Source: Candidatus Cloacimonetes bacterium 4572_55
GTDB lineage: Bacteria > 4572-55
Length of the DNA stretch: 64,000 nt
Direction of reading: 5' to 3'
NCBI GenBank assembly: GCA_002084765.1
Contig: NBMB01000041.1
Location: 3,692 to 67,691 of the forward strand
The notes below the pieces were generated by a model. The model was not told where the DNA came from and did no database searches. It was given only the letters and a program-made list of their open reading frames with translations. Below are positions 31,063-40,717 of this stretch, in pieces. A program made the position numbers and the translations under genes. Each line of letters begins with the position of its first letter. Within the stretch, counting starts at the first letter, position 1.

Positions 31063-33816
31063 GTGTTACGCATAATTGTTTTTATTGTTATTGGTTTGAT
31101 GTTTTTTTTCTCGTACATCCTCACCCCACTGGTCAATCTTTTCACCGATTATTGGTGGTTTGACGCATTAGGTTACGATAGCGTATTCTGGAAAGTCTTT
31201 TTGACGCAGGCGAGTATCGGCGTATTCTTCGTCATTTTTTTGTTCTTTCTGTTATTCATGAATTTTTTCCTTGCATTGCGTTTGACAGGGACAGATAAAG
31301 ACAACTTCGAGTACGTATTTGGCGAGAACGCTGAAGGCTTTCGTCAAAATATCATGCCGTTAATTCTCATAGCTTCTGGGATTATCAGCATAGGATTCAG
31401 CCGGATCGTCCTGGATAAATGGGTCGCTTTTCTTCAATATGCCCACCAAACGCCTTTTAATTTCACAGATCCTGTTTTCCAAAACGATATCGGCTTTTAT
31501 ATATTCTCGCTACCGGTGTATATCACGTTTCAGAGATGGCTGATGACCAGCGTGATTTTGGTTCTGATCGGAACTCTGTTTCTCTATTTTGTCCGGGGCG
31601 CCATATCTTTTTATAGAAACCAATTTTATTTCTCTCCCAGTGCTCGGTCTCATCTTTTTACCTTAGGGGCAGTCGTTTTTCTGATAAAAGGAATAGGCTA
31701 TCTCCTGGAAAGCTACCAGCTCCTCTATTCCAATCGAGGCGTGGTCACGGGCGCGTGTTATACCGACGTACATGCGCAACTTTTATCATATCGCGTACTA
31801 ATCGTTGCCTCCATACTGGGAGCCGGATTCTTTTTATGGGGCATCTTTCAACGCAGTTGGAAATACCCTATAGTCGGAGCCGCTGTTTTGGTCGTTATTT
31901 CCATTCTGCTGGGTCAGGTGTATCCCTCTCTGGTCCAGAATTATTTTGTACAGCCAAACGAACTACAGAAAGAGACGCCCTACATTCTGCGAAACATCGA
32001 GTATACCCGAAAAGCCTACAATTTGGACATTATCGAAAGCGCGGACTTCCCTGCTGAGGAGGCTCTGACGCCGCAATTATTGCGAGAAAACGACCTCACT
32101 GTGAACAATATCCGGCTGTGGGACTGGGAACCCCTGCAACAGACCTATAGCCAATTGCAAGAAATCCGCCTCTATTATGACTTTAACGACGTGGATATCG
32201 ACCGATATGTGATAGACGGCGAATATCAACAGGTCATGTTATCGGTGCGGGAACTCAACTATGAGACCATACCGGATCAGGCAAAGACATGGATCAATCA
32301 ACATTTTCAATATACCCACGGATACGGTATCTGCGTCAGCCCTGTCAATGTGGTCACAAGCGAGGGATTGCCTGAATTTTTTGTCAATGATATTCCGCCG
32401 GAAACCAAGACTCCGATCTTTCAGTTGAGTCATCCTGGAATCTATTACGGGGAGAAAACCAATTATTACGTTTTTGTCAAAGCAGACGGTATCAAGGAAT
32501 TTGACTACCCGGAAGGCGATACAAATCAGATGACGATTTATGAAGGGCAAGGCGGCGTGCCGATCGGATCCTTATTTCGTCAGGCACTATTTGCCTGGAA
32601 ATGGCGGTCGCTCAGCATCCTGCTGACTGGTCATATATCAGAGGATTCCCGCGTCATGTTTGATCGAAATATCAAAAAACGAGTGGAAAAAATCGCGCCT
32701 TTTCTCAAATTTGACAGAGATCCCTATCCAGCGATTCATGATGGGAGGATCATCTGGATAATGGACGGATACACGACCAGCAATATGTATCCCTATTCCA
32801 CACAAAGTTCTCATGAAGGTATGGGGAACTCCTATAACTATATTCGCAATTCTGTGAAGGTGACGGTTGACTCCTATCATGGAACGGTCAAATTTTATAT
32901 TTCCGACCCGAACGACCCGATGATTCAGACTTACGACAAAATTTTCCACGATCTCTTCCTGCCGATAAGCGAAATGCCGGAGCTGTTGGCAAAACAAATT
33001 CGCTATCCGCACGACCTCTTCGCGGATCAATCCGAAAAACTGGCGACGTATCACATGGAAGATCCGCAGGTCTTCTATAATAAAGAGGACCTCTGGAGCA
33101 TTCCCTTAGAAAAATATGGCGATAATCCTCAAGAAATGCGGAGTTATTATTTAATCATGAAACTTCCTGGCGAGAAAAAAGCAGAAATGATCCAACTCCT
33201 GCCTTTTACTCCCACCCACAAGGACAATATGATCGCCTGGTTTTGCGCTCGGTGCGACGCGGAAAACTATGGCAAGTTGTTGCTGTATAAATTTCCTAAG
33301 AAGAAGCTGACGTTCGGTCCCATGCAGATCGAGGCGCGTATTGATCAAGATACGGAAATTTCTAAATCCATGACCCTCTGGAGTCAAAAAGGCTCTAAGG
33401 TGATACGGGGGAATTTGCTGGTCATCCCGATCGAACAATCCCTGCTCTATGTAGAGCCGATTTATTTGAAAGCCGAAACCGGACAGTTGCCGGAATTGAA
33501 GCAGGTGATCGTCGCTTACGGAAATAAGGTGGTGATGGGGGACGACTTATATAGTGCTCTCTCCACTGTTTTCGGAGAAAGTGTCAGGGCAGATGCCGAG
33601 CGGGTTACAGTGATTCCACAGGATCAATCAAAAAAAGACGAGTCGATTGAGTCCGCCTCTATTCGAGAATTGACGGTATTCGCGTCTCAGACTTTTCAAC
33701 AAGCGCAAGCAGAACTCCGGCAAGGAAACTGGGCGGAATATGGGGAAAAAATAGATGAATTGGAAAATATTTTGAATAAATTGCAGATAAAAAGCGCGAA
33801 ACCTGTTCAAAATTAG
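31063..33816 (+). CDS. UPF0182 (COG1615) large membrane protein
   Basis: 917 residues. The N-terminal third has about seven transmembrane helices (for example IIVFIVIGLMFFFSYIL, ASIGVFFVIFLFFLLFMNFF, VILVLIGTLFLYFV), with the conserved FTDYWWFDALGYDSVFWKVF loop between the first two. The remaining about 600 residues are largely extracytoplasmic and contain family blocks such as YILRNIEYTRKAY, NIRLWDWEPLQQTY, YGICVSPVNVVTSEGLPEF and the MDGYTTSNMYPYS region. The family occurs in cyanobacteria, actinobacteria and others with no proven function. GTG 31063 follows AAAGGA. A short secreted-protein gene and mfd follow on the same strand. Confidence 0.9.
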   Translation: MLRIIVFIVIGLMFFFSYILTPLVNLFTDYWWFDALGYDSVFWKVFLTQASIGVFFVIFLFFLLFMNFFLALRLTGTDKDNFEYVFGENAEGFRQNIMPLILIASGIISIGFSRIVLDKWVAFLQYAHQTPFNFTDPVFQNDIGFYIFSLPVYITFQRWLMTSVILVLIGTLFLYFVRGAISFYRNQFYFSPSARSHLFTLGAVVFLIKGIGYLLESYQLLYSNRGVVTGACYTDVHAQLLSYRVLIVASILGAGFFLWGIFQRSWKYPIVGAAVLVVISILLGQVYPSLVQNYFVQPNELQKETPYILRNIEYTRKAYNLDIIESADFPAEEALTPQLLRENDLTVNNIRLWDWEPLQQTYSQLQEIRLYYDFNDVDIDRYVIDGEYQQVMLSVRELNYETIPDQAKTWINQHFQYTHGYGICVSPVNVVTSEGLPEFFVNDIPPETKTPIFQLSHPGIYYGEKTNYYVFVKADGIKEFDYPEGDTNQMTIYEGQGGVPIGSLFRQALFAWKWRSLSILLTGHISEDSRVMFDRNIKKRVEKIAPFLKFDRDPYPAIHDGRIIWIMDGYTTSNMYPYSTQSSHEGMGNSYNYIRNSVKVTVDSYHGTVKFYISDPNDPMIQTYDKIFHDLFLPISEMPELLAKQIRYPHDLFADQSEKLATYHMEDPQVFYNKEDLWSIPLEKYGDNPQEMRSYYLIMKLPGEKKAEMIQLLPFTPTHKDNMIAWFCARCDAENYGKLLLYKFPKKKLTFGPMQIEARIDQDTEISKSMTLWSQKGSKVIRGNLLVIPIEQSLLYVEPIYLKAETGQLPELKQVIVAYGNKVVMGDDLYSALSTVFGESVRADAERVTVIPQDQSKKDESIESASIRELTVFASQTFQQAQAELRQGNWAEYGEKIDELENILNKLQIKSAKPVQN

Positions 33817-33861
33817 TGTGAATCTGTTTTTGATTTTTATTTACTTATGGAGAGAATCAAT

Positions 33862-34695
33862 ATGAAATTCATACGAATGACGATTTTTCTCATCGGAATC
33901 GGTTTGATTTGCACATCTCATGTATGGGCGTTGCAGGCGGATTTGGATAACCTAAGTCATGAGTCGGTCTCTAAAGATACGACACAGATTGTTCCAAATC
34001 CAATAAATGATCCAAAGGCGAATAAATCCGCTTTTACGAATCTGAATCCTATCAATAAAGATGATCAAATTGATTCACTACATCCAGGAGATATTGTCGA
34101 TCCCAAAGGCACTAAGTCGTCGGAGCCATTTTCCAATACCGGCTTGGAAAATATCCAAAAGGCGCATCCCGACTCATCTCCAGAGCCCAGGGCAATTATC
34201 GATAATCGTGGGAAAGGCGACCCGGTTCTGACAAATATGCAGACATATACAGAGTCCAAGGATGGCGAAATTCGCTATCTTATGACCAGAGGAACCGACC
34301 TGCGAAAGGTGGAATTTATCCTGAATCCGAATATCGATGTGACGCCGCGTGAGGAACGGGAAGAAGTCTATACTTTCCTGCCATCTTCTCGAGAGCAAAA
34401 GCATATCGATCTGATCGATTATTTGGCGAGTTATTCGAATATCGACAATGTGGGAAAATTGCAAATCTGCATTAGCGAAAAGATGGTGAACGAGTTCAGG
34501 CTCCGCTGTTTTCGGCAATGGTCTGAGGCGGAGACCGGGAAGGTTCCTCCTGAGAATAACGCAACGATCGTGGATTTTAAGAAAAAAATTGAGCTCTATC
34601 AAGTTTGTATCAATGAGTTGGGGCAACAACTGACCGAGTTGGAAGTGATTCAAAGCAATGAAAAATATTCTGTCAACAAATCAAAGGATGATTGA
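33862..34695 (+). CDS. Secreted protein of unknown function
   Basis: 277 residues from ATG 33862, preferred over ATG 33847 because GGAGA precedes it. The signal peptide is MKFIRMTIFLIGIGLICTSHVWA. The next about 110 residues are low-complexity and rich in Asn, Asp, Pro, Ser and Lys, and the C-terminal 130 residues have a more regular charged composition with a region (YTFLPSSREQKHIDLIDYLA) and four Cys. I do not recognise a family. Its stop directly abuts the mfd-like start (TGA then ATG), so the two are probably co-expressed. Confidence 0.55.
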   Translation: MKFIRMTIFLIGIGLICTSHVWALQADLDNLSHESVSKDTTQIVPNPINDPKANKSAFTNLNPINKDDQIDSLHPGDIVDPKGTKSSEPFSNTGLENIQKAHPDSSPEPRAIIDNRGKGDPVLTNMQTYTESKDGEIRYLMTRGTDLRKVEFILNPNIDVTPREEREEVYTFLPSSREQKHIDLIDYLASYSNIDNVGKLQICISEKMVNEFRLRCFRQWSEAETGKVPPENNATIVDFKKKIELYQVCINELGQQLTELEVIQSNEKYSVNKSKDD

Positions 34696-36894
34696 ATGTC
34701 TTCCCGACAGAGTATGACCCATTCAATTGCAGATCATATCCGTTTTGTTGTCGGAGATATACATGAAGGCTTTGTTTATCCCGACGTCAAGATCGCTGTT
34801 TTGACCGATCATCAGATATTTTCTCGATTTCACCGTCGCCATCGCCACCTGAAGTATAGCGGCGGCGTGAGCATCAGCAGCCCATCCGCGTTAAATGTGG
34901 GCGATTATGTGGTGCATATCCAGCACGGGATTGGCGTTTATAAGGGAGTCGAACATATCTCGATAGAGGAAATTGAAGGCGATTTCTTGACCGTCGAATA
35001 TACCAACGGCTTGCTGCGAGTGCCTGTGGATCAGTTCAATCAGGTGCAGAAGTATTCGGGTAAGAGCGAATCTGGCGGTGTCAAAGTCCATAAGTTAGGT
35101 GGAACTGAGTGGGAACGGGCAAAAACAAAGACCCGTAAGTCGTTAAAAATTAAGGCAGAGGAGCTTCTGAGGCTGTACGCAGAGCGAAAACTTCGAGGCG
35201 GATGCGCGTATTCGCCAGACTCCACAGAGATGCGTCAACTGGAAATTTCTTTCCCTTGGCAGGAGACTCCAGATCAGATCAAGACCATTGGCGATGTAAA
35301 AAAAGATATGGAAAGCTCCCGCTCCATGGATCGCCTGATTTGTGGCGACGTCGGATTTGGAAAGACAGAGGTGGCGATCCGAGCCGCGTTCAAGGCGTTG
35401 ATAGACGGCAAACAGACCGCGGTTCTTGTCCCGACCACGATTCTTGCGCAACAACATTTGAACACTTTCAGCCAGCGGTTGCGTGAGTTTGCCGTCACCA
35501 TCGAGATGCTCTCTCGATTTCGCACCCCGAAGCAGCAACGGGAGATCGTCAAACGGGCGAACCAAGGCAAAATCGACATTCTGATCGGCACGCATCGAAT
35601 TTTGTCCAAAGATTTGAATATGCCGAACTTGGGACTGCTCGTCATTGACGAGGAACATCGATTCGGCGTCAAGCATAAGATCAAATTGAAGGAGTTGCGC
35701 CGCACTGTCGATGTGATCGCCATGACAGCCACTCCGATCCCCCGCACCCTCCAAATGGGACTCATGTCAATCCGGGATATGTCCACAATTCATACTCCCC
35801 CGCGTAACCGATACCCGATTCACACAGAGATTGTCAGTTTTCACGACGATATTATCCGCCGAGCAGTCGAGCGCGAGATGGCGAGAAATGGACAGGTCTA
35901 TTTTGTCCATAATCGCGTGCAAACCATGAGTGCTATGTATCATTATCTGAAGCAGGTTCTTCCTGATACGCGTATCTGCGTGGGACATGGACAGATGCCA
36001 GAGCGAGAACTGGAACGGGTGATGATGGATTTTTATGATCATAAATACGACTTCCTGTTATCAACTATGATCATCGAAAGCGGGCTGGATAACCCCAATG
36101 CCAACACTATTTTAGTGAATCGCGCCGATCGTTTTGGGCTGGCGCAACTCTACCAGTTGCGCGGACGCGTGGGACGCTCCCATCATCATGCCTTTGCTTA
36201 TTTTATGGTGCCTCCGGATCGGACCCTGAGCATGATTGCGCGCCGTCGCCTGCGAGTGCTGGAGGAGGCGGAGGAACTCGGGAGCGGATTAAAATTGGCT
36301 ATGAGCGATCTGGAGATTCGAGGCGCGGGCAATCTTTTGGGTGCTGAGCAGAGCGGTCATGTCGTCGCAGTCGGGATTGAAATGTATTCCAAGATGCTGA
36401 AGGAAGAGGTGGAACGGCTACGGGGCAGTTCCCCGTCCAAGAAGCCAGAGGTGAAAATCGAGACTGAAATTAAATGCTATCTCCCAGATACCTATATCGA
36501 CGATCAAGAGGAAAAGGTGAGCCTGTATCAACGGTTGGCTGAATGTGAAACCATTGATCAAGTTGAAGAGATCGGCGCGGAATTGGTCGATCGGTTCGGT
36601 AAGCTGCCTGTCGAGGCGGTGAATTTGTTAGACCTGATCGCGGTCAAAAAACAGTGCGAGGGAGATCATGTGGCGCATTTGGATATTCGAGGGAATCAGG
36701 CTTTTTTTGAATTTATCGATCCGCAAAATCCGCCGTTCAAAAAATTTGAGTACGCGTTCAAAGGAAGCGATATCCGATTGGAGCCCTATCCCACAAAAAA
36801 AGGAATGGCGATTATCGCGAATCTCTCTTCGATCGATGTAGAAAGTCAGTTGGTCAGTTTACGGATGGCGTTGGAGAACTTGACAGACGCGTAA
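34696..36894 (+). CDS. mfd: Transcription-repair coupling factor Mfd lacking the N-terminal UvrB-like module
   Basis: Mfd pushes stalled RNA polymerase off DNA and recruits UvrA. The product has 732 residues against about 1,150 in the full protein. It begins in the last part of the UvrB-homology module (DIHEGFVYPDVKIAVLTDHQIF), continues through the RNA-polymerase-interaction domain (VGDYVVHIQHGIGVY, about 68-82), the RecG-like translocase with Walker A GDVGFGKTE (217-225), DEEH (318-321) and MTATPIPRTL, and the C-terminal domain (about 590-732). Missing are about 410 residues containing the UvrA-binding part. The start codon touches the stop of the upstream secreted-protein gene. It could be a genuine short translocase or a gene truncated by rearrangement; the intact motifs suggest it is functional. 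Confidence 0.9.
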   Translation: MSSRQSMTHSIADHIRFVVGDIHEGFVYPDVKIAVLTDHQIFSRFHRRHRHLKYSGGVSISSPSALNVGDYVVHIQHGIGVYKGVEHISIEEIEGDFLTVEYTNGLLRVPVDQFNQVQKYSGKSESGGVKVHKLGGTEWERAKTKTRKSLKIKAEELLRLYAERKLRGGCAYSPDSTEMRQLEISFPWQETPDQIKTIGDVKKDMESSRSMDRLICGDVGFGKTEVAIRAAFKALIDGKQTAVLVPTTILAQQHLNTFSQRLREFAVTIEMLSRFRTPKQQREIVKRANQGKIDILIGTHRILSKDLNMPNLGLLVIDEEHRFGVKHKIKLKELRRTVDVIAMTATPIPRTLQMGLMSIRDMSTIHTPPRNRYPIHTEIVSFHDDIIRRAVEREMARNGQVYFVHNRVQTMSAMYHYLKQVLPDTRICVGHGQMPERELERVMMDFYDHKYDFLLSTMIIESGLDNPNANTILVNRADRFGLAQLYQLRGRVGRSHHHAFAYFMVPPDRTLSMIARRRLRVLEEAEELGSGLKLAMSDLEIRGAGNLLGAEQSGHVVAVGIEMYSKMLKEEVERLRGSSPSKKPEVKIETEIKCYLPDTYIDDQEEKVSLYQRLAECETIDQVEEIGAELVDRFGKLPVEAVNLLDLIAVKKQCEGDHVAHLDIRGNQAFFEFIDPQNPPFKKFEYAFKGSDIRLEPYPTKKGMAIIANLSSIDVESQLVSLRMALENLTDA

Positions 36895-37357
36895 CAATAC
36901 CCACATGTAACGACATAGCCTGAAAATCCCCAAAATTCCCCATATAACTCTTTAGTTATCAATTCTTAATCTGCGATAATCTGCGTAATCTGCGGATCGA
37001 TTTCCGTGATGACGAATAATCTAGGCTAAGAAAAATCACGTTGAATATTTTTCTGGAACTCATAAATTTATTTTGGGTAAATTTTTTCCGTAATCGAAAA
37101 ATAAATTTTTTTTTGTGAAGTCCGCTGCTGAAATAAAAAAATGTATTGTTTATAGCCTGCATTATTCATAAGCCTCGGAGAACCAGAGATCTCAGATGTT
37201 TGATATTTAATGGGTTAAAGTCTATTTTTAACGACATTTCCAAGAGAACTCAGTTTCTATGAAAATTTCAGAACCCTTATTTGGGCTGACTCTGAATAAT
37301 CCAGGTTAAAGCGATTTTTTTTTAATCTGTTTATTTCAATTTGGAGGATGGGACAGA
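36895..37357. other. 463-bp intergenic region before moxR
   Basis: AT-rich. It contains one copy of a dispersed repeat (36960-37029, listed separately). A weak promoter-like pair (TTGATA 37200-37205, 17 bp, TATTTT 37223-37228) lies about 130 nt before moxR. A 67-codon minus-strand frame (36959-37162) lacks a ribosome site and resembles no protein. No terminator after mfd is obvious. Confidence 0.5.
36960..37029 (+). repeat. Dispersed intergenic repeat, copy 1
   Basis: Shares with 42241-42300 the order CAATTCTTAATCTGCG, TAATCTGCGGATCGA, TTCCG and GACGAATAAT, with a 10-bp insertion (extra ATAATCTGCG) and a few substitutions. Both copies are intergenic. Confidence 0.7.
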
Positions 37358-38347
37358 ATGCACACGGATATTGAAGCTATAAATGAAAAAATACAAGCTG
37401 AAAGTGCATTTATCGAGAATATATTAAATGAAATAACGAAGTCTGTTGTGGGACAAAGGTATATGATTGAGCGGCTGTTGATCGGTATATTGTGCGATGG
37501 TCATGTTCTGTTGGAAGGCGTTCCAGGTCTTGCCAAGACGTTGACCATCAAAACACTATCTGATACGGTGGATGCCAAGTTCCAACGGATTCAGTTCACG
37601 CCGGATCTGTTGCCAGCCGATTTGATCGGCACATTGATCTATAATCAGAGGACAGGCGATTTTGTCACCAAGAAGGGACCGGTTTTCGCCAATATTATTC
37701 TCGCTGACGAGATCAATCGGGCACCGGCAAAAGTGCAAAGTGCTCTGTTAGAGGCGATGCAGGAGCATCAGGTCACTATCGGCGAAAAAACTTTTCCTTT
37801 GGATCAGCCTTTTTTGGTTTTAGCGACTCAGAATCCGATCGAACAAGAAGGCACTTATCCCCTTCCGGAAGCGCAAGTCGATCGGTTTATGCTCAAAATC
37901 AACGTCACGTATCCCACGCGAGACGAAGAGTTGCAGATCATGCGTATGGTCAGCCAGGATCAAATGGCCAAAATCGAGAATGTGATCTCTACGCAGGATA
38001 TTGTGCGAGCGCGCCAGGTGGTCCGAGAGGTCTATATGGACGAAAAGATCGAGAATTACATTGTCGATATCGTCTTTGCCACTCGCGACCCCAAAGCCTA
38101 TGGATTGGACGACCTGGTCGAGTTGATCCAATTTGGCGCATCGCCCCGGGCATCGATTTTTCTGGCGGAAGGAGCCCGAGCTCATGCTTTTCTGCGCCGT
38201 CGGGGCTATGTCACGCCAGAGGATGTGCGGGCAATCGGCATGGATGTGTTGCGTCACCGGGTCATCCCCACGTATGAGGCTGAGGCGGAAGAGGTGTCCG
38301 CAGAGGACATCGTGCGCAAAGTTTTGAACCGAGTCGAAGTGCCGTAA
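37358..38347 (+). CDS. MoxR-family AAA+ ATPase
   Basis: 329 residues. Walker A GVPGLAKT (54-61), Walker B with ILADEINRAP (around 114-123), sensor region LATQNPIEQEGTYPLPEAQ and lid domain ending near GYVTPEDVRAIGMDVLRHR. MoxR ATPases act as chaperones that insert cofactors or assemble complexes together with VWA proteins. Heading an operon of DUF58 and BatABCDE genes is the classical arrangement. The start is ATG 37358 with GGAGG 13 bases upstream. The intergenic region ahead carries the likely promoter of the whole Bat operon. Confidence 0.95.
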   Translation: MHTDIEAINEKIQAESAFIENILNEITKSVVGQRYMIERLLIGILCDGHVLLEGVPGLAKTLTIKTLSDTVDAKFQRIQFTPDLLPADLIGTLIYNQRTGDFVTKKGPVFANIILADEINRAPAKVQSALLEAMQEHQVTIGEKTFPLDQPFLVLATQNPIEQEGTYPLPEAQVDRFMLKINVTYPTRDEELQIMRMVSQDQMAKIENVISTQDIVRARQVVREVYMDEKIENYIVDIVFATRDPKAYGLDDLVELIQFGASPRASIFLAEGARAHAFLRRRGYVTPEDVRAIGMDVLRHRVIPTYEAEAEEVSAEDIVRKVLNRVEVP

Positions 38348-38362
38348 TACATGTGAGAAATT

Positions 38363-39238
38363 ATGATACCAAAGGAAATTCTGAAAAAGGTTAAAAAGAT
38401 TGAATTGACGACTCGGCACATCGTAAATGATGTATTTGCAGGGGAATATCACTCAGTCTTTAAAGGTAGGGGCATGGAGTTTGCCGAAGTGCGGGAATAT
38501 CAGATCGGCGACGATATCCGCACAATCGATTGGAATGTGACCGCTCGCCAGGGTCAACCGTTTGTCAAGATATTTAACGAAGAGCGAGAACTCACGGTGA
38601 TGCTATTGGTGGACGCCAGCTCTTCCGGAGAATTCGGCACGGTCGATCAGATGAAGGGCGAGATTGCAACCGAGATCTGCGCGTTGCTTGCCTTTTCCGC
38701 GATTAAAAATAATGATAAAGTGGGACTGATCATCTTCACTGATAAAGTGGAGAAATATGTCCCGCCGAAAAAAGGTAAACAGCATGTGCTGCGGGTGATC
38801 CGGGAGTTGCTCTACTTTCAGCCAGAGGACAACAAGACCAATATTTCCTGTGCGCTGGAACATCTGAGCCACGTCATCAAACGGAAATCGATCGTCTTTT
38901 TGGTTTCCGATTTTATCGGCTCTGATTATGAAAAATCTCTGCGAGTTGCGCGACAAAAGCATGATCTGGTTGCAGTTACCGTGACCGATCCTCGTGAATT
39001 GTCCCTGCCCGATATCGGATTTGTTGAGCTGGAGGACGCCGAGACCGGCGAGCTGATGCTGGTCGATACCGCGCATCCGGCTGTCCGTGAGATGTTCGCT
39101 TCCGAGACCAACGAGGAGAAAAATCTGCGGATAAAAATGTTTCGTTCTTTAAACATCGATTCTATCGATATTATGACAGATCGCCCCTATATTAAGCCAA
39201 TTATTGATTTTTTTAAAAAGCGAGCAAGTCGGCATTAA
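38363..39238 (+). CDS. DUF58 (VWA-like) protein of the Bat operon
   Basis: 291 residues with the DUF58 signature FKGRGMEFAEVREYQIGDD (33-51) followed by IDWNVTARQGQPFVK, and a VWA-like section (VMLLVDASSSGEFG, with a D-x-S-x-S metal-site pattern). Soluble. In Bat operons this protein is thought to work with MoxR and the membrane VWA proteins; the molecular role is not settled. It follows moxR by 15 bp and is followed by a lipoprotein gene. Confidence 0.9.
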   Translation: MIPKEILKKVKKIELTTRHIVNDVFAGEYHSVFKGRGMEFAEVREYQIGDDIRTIDWNVTARQGQPFVKIFNEERELTVMLLVDASSSGEFGTVDQMKGEIATEICALLAFSAIKNNDKVGLIIFTDKVEKYVPPKKGKQHVLRVIRELLYFQPEDNKTNISCALEHLSHVIKRKSIVFLVSDFIGSDYEKSLRVARQKHDLVAVTVTDPRELSLPDIGFVELEDAETGELMLVDTAHPAVREMFASETNEEKNLRIKMFRSLNIDSIDIMTDRPYIKPIIDFFKKRASRH

Positions 39239-39293
39239 TCGAATATGTCGAATAGATTATCAATGAAATTACGCGCGAACCAAGAGGAAAATC

Positions 39294-40259
39294 GTGAATA
39301 TACGTTTTTTGTATTCTATATTTTTTTTGTTTAATTTAACAATAATAGGGACAATAATCGGCTGTCAGCCTTCCTCCCAATCTGAATTTCAAGCCGATCC
39401 GAATAAGCAGAAAGATTACGCGAACGAATTGTTGAATAACGCGTTGTATCAACAGGCAATTGATGAGTTTAGTCGATATTTACAGCATTCTTATTTGGAT
39501 GATAAAGTCCGTGCGAATATCAACTATATCATTGCCACCACCTATTTGGAACGGCTTCGGGATTATGAAAACGCCATGGCTTATTTCATCAAAGTCAAGA
39601 CCTATTATCCAGACAGCCAACTGACAAATCAGGTGAATAAGGGCATTGTCGCCTGTTTGGAGCGGCTGAACCGGTCAGCCGACGCTCGGCAGACTTTGTC
39701 AGAAGCTACCGCGCTGGATCCAGATCAAAAGGATCGACCGAATCTTCCCGGTCGGGTCGTGGCGGAAGTGGGGGAGAAGAAAATTACCCAGGGCGATCTG
39801 GACGCGGAGATCAACCGGTTGCCGCCTCTATTGCGGCAGGAATATCAGAAGCCGGATAAAAAATTGCAATTTCTTCAGCAGATGATTGCGACCGAGCTGA
39901 TGTACAGCAAGGCGCAACGCATGGGTTTTGAGAAGGATAAAGAAATTATCGATCAGATATTTCAGGCAAAGAAGTCAATCCTGGTGCAAAAATTGATACA
40001 AGGCGAAATCAGTGAGAAAATAAACGTCACGGACTTTGACATAAAGCTCTATTACGATGCGAATAAGTCGCAATATCTCGTCAAAGACGAGGAGGGAAAC
40101 GAGAGGCAGGCGACGTTGGAAGAGGTTAAAACTCGAGTGAGATCGGACGTGCAGTCACAACGGGAACAAGATGCTTATCAACAACTTGTGCAACAGCTTC
40201 TGACCGCGAACGACGTGAAATTGTATAGTGATCTGGTTGCCAGTGAGATGGAAAAATAA
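39294..40259 (+). CDS. Predicted lipoprotein with TPR-like and SurA-N-like regions
   Basis: 321 residues from GTG 39294 (GAGGA upstream). The signal peptide ends in a lipobox TIIGC, predicting a lipid-modified protein. Residues about 45-130 are TPR-like (NNALYQQAIDEFSRYLQ, YENAMAYFIKVKTYYPDSQL). The second half resembles the N-terminal chaperone part of SurA/parvulin proteins (VVAEVGEKKITQGDLDAEIN, MIATELMYSKAQRMGFEKD) but no parvulin catalytic domain follows. A periplasmic chaperone or assembly factor role is inferred. It is embedded in the Bat operon, and its stop overlaps the next start. Confidence 0.75.
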   Translation: MNIRFLYSIFFLFNLTIIGTIIGCQPSSQSEFQADPNKQKDYANELLNNALYQQAIDEFSRYLQHSYLDDKVRANINYIIATTYLERLRDYENAMAYFIKVKTYYPDSQLTNQVNKGIVACLERLNRSADARQTLSEATALDPDQKDRPNLPGRVVAEVGEKKITQGDLDAEINRLPPLLRQEYQKPDKKLQFLQQMIATELMYSKAQRMGFEKDKEIIDQIFQAKKSILVQKLIQGEISEKINVTDFDIKLYYDANKSQYLVKDEEGNERQATLEEVKTRVRSDVQSQREQDAYQQLVQQLLTANDVKLYSDLVASEMEK

Positions 40260-40717
40260 TGATATTGAGATTATCTAAAAAGAGAAAAAATTTCTATCCG
40301 ATTTTTGCGTTGATTATTTTTGTATCTTTTGCGTTATATCTGCCTGTTTTTGCTGTGGGTCAAGGCGAGATTTCAGTCGAGACAAATCTGGATAAATCGA
40401 TTATCACGATCGGCGACCGGGTGCATTATACGCTTTTGGTCACGCATAGCCCTGATGTTCTTGTGGAAATGCCGGCTACAGGCGTGAATTTGGGGCAGTT
40501 CGAGATTCAGGACTATCAGATATCGGAACCAGAGGAAATCGACGATATGATCGTCGAGTCTGTCACGTACCGAATTTCTGTCTATGAAGTAGGCAAGTTT
40601 CATGGTGCGTTACAGTCTCCCGCCGGACTCCACAGTCCACGAGATGCAGTCGGAAGAATCCGCGATTCAAGTGGAGAGCGTGAAGCCGAGCGAGGCAGAA
40701 GATATTCAAGATATTAA
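40259..40717 (+). pseudogene. 5' part of a frameshifted BatD/DUF4381-like gene
   Basis: This frame encodes a signal/anchor segment and a beta-rich domain (VETNLDKSIITIGDRVHYTLL, typical of BatD-like proteins) up to VTYRISVYEVGKF near position 40600. After that it reads into an unrelated Arg-rich tail. The proper continuation (VRYSLPPDSTVHEMQSEE) appears in another frame starting near 40602. Comparison with BatD-like proteins predicts about six residues (IPP-type) missing at the joint, so a small deletion with frame change is likely. The upstream reading frame is otherwise intact. Confidence 0.75.

Noticed and set aside
36959-37162. Minus-strand frame of 67 codons before moxR
   Set aside because: Lys/Phe/Ser-rich product with no ribosome site, in AT-rich DNA that contains a dispersed repeat.
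40590-40620. Programmed ribosomal frameshift in the BatD-like gene
   Set aside because: No slippery heptamer or downstream structure is apparent, and about six residues of the expected domain are missing, which points to a deletion.
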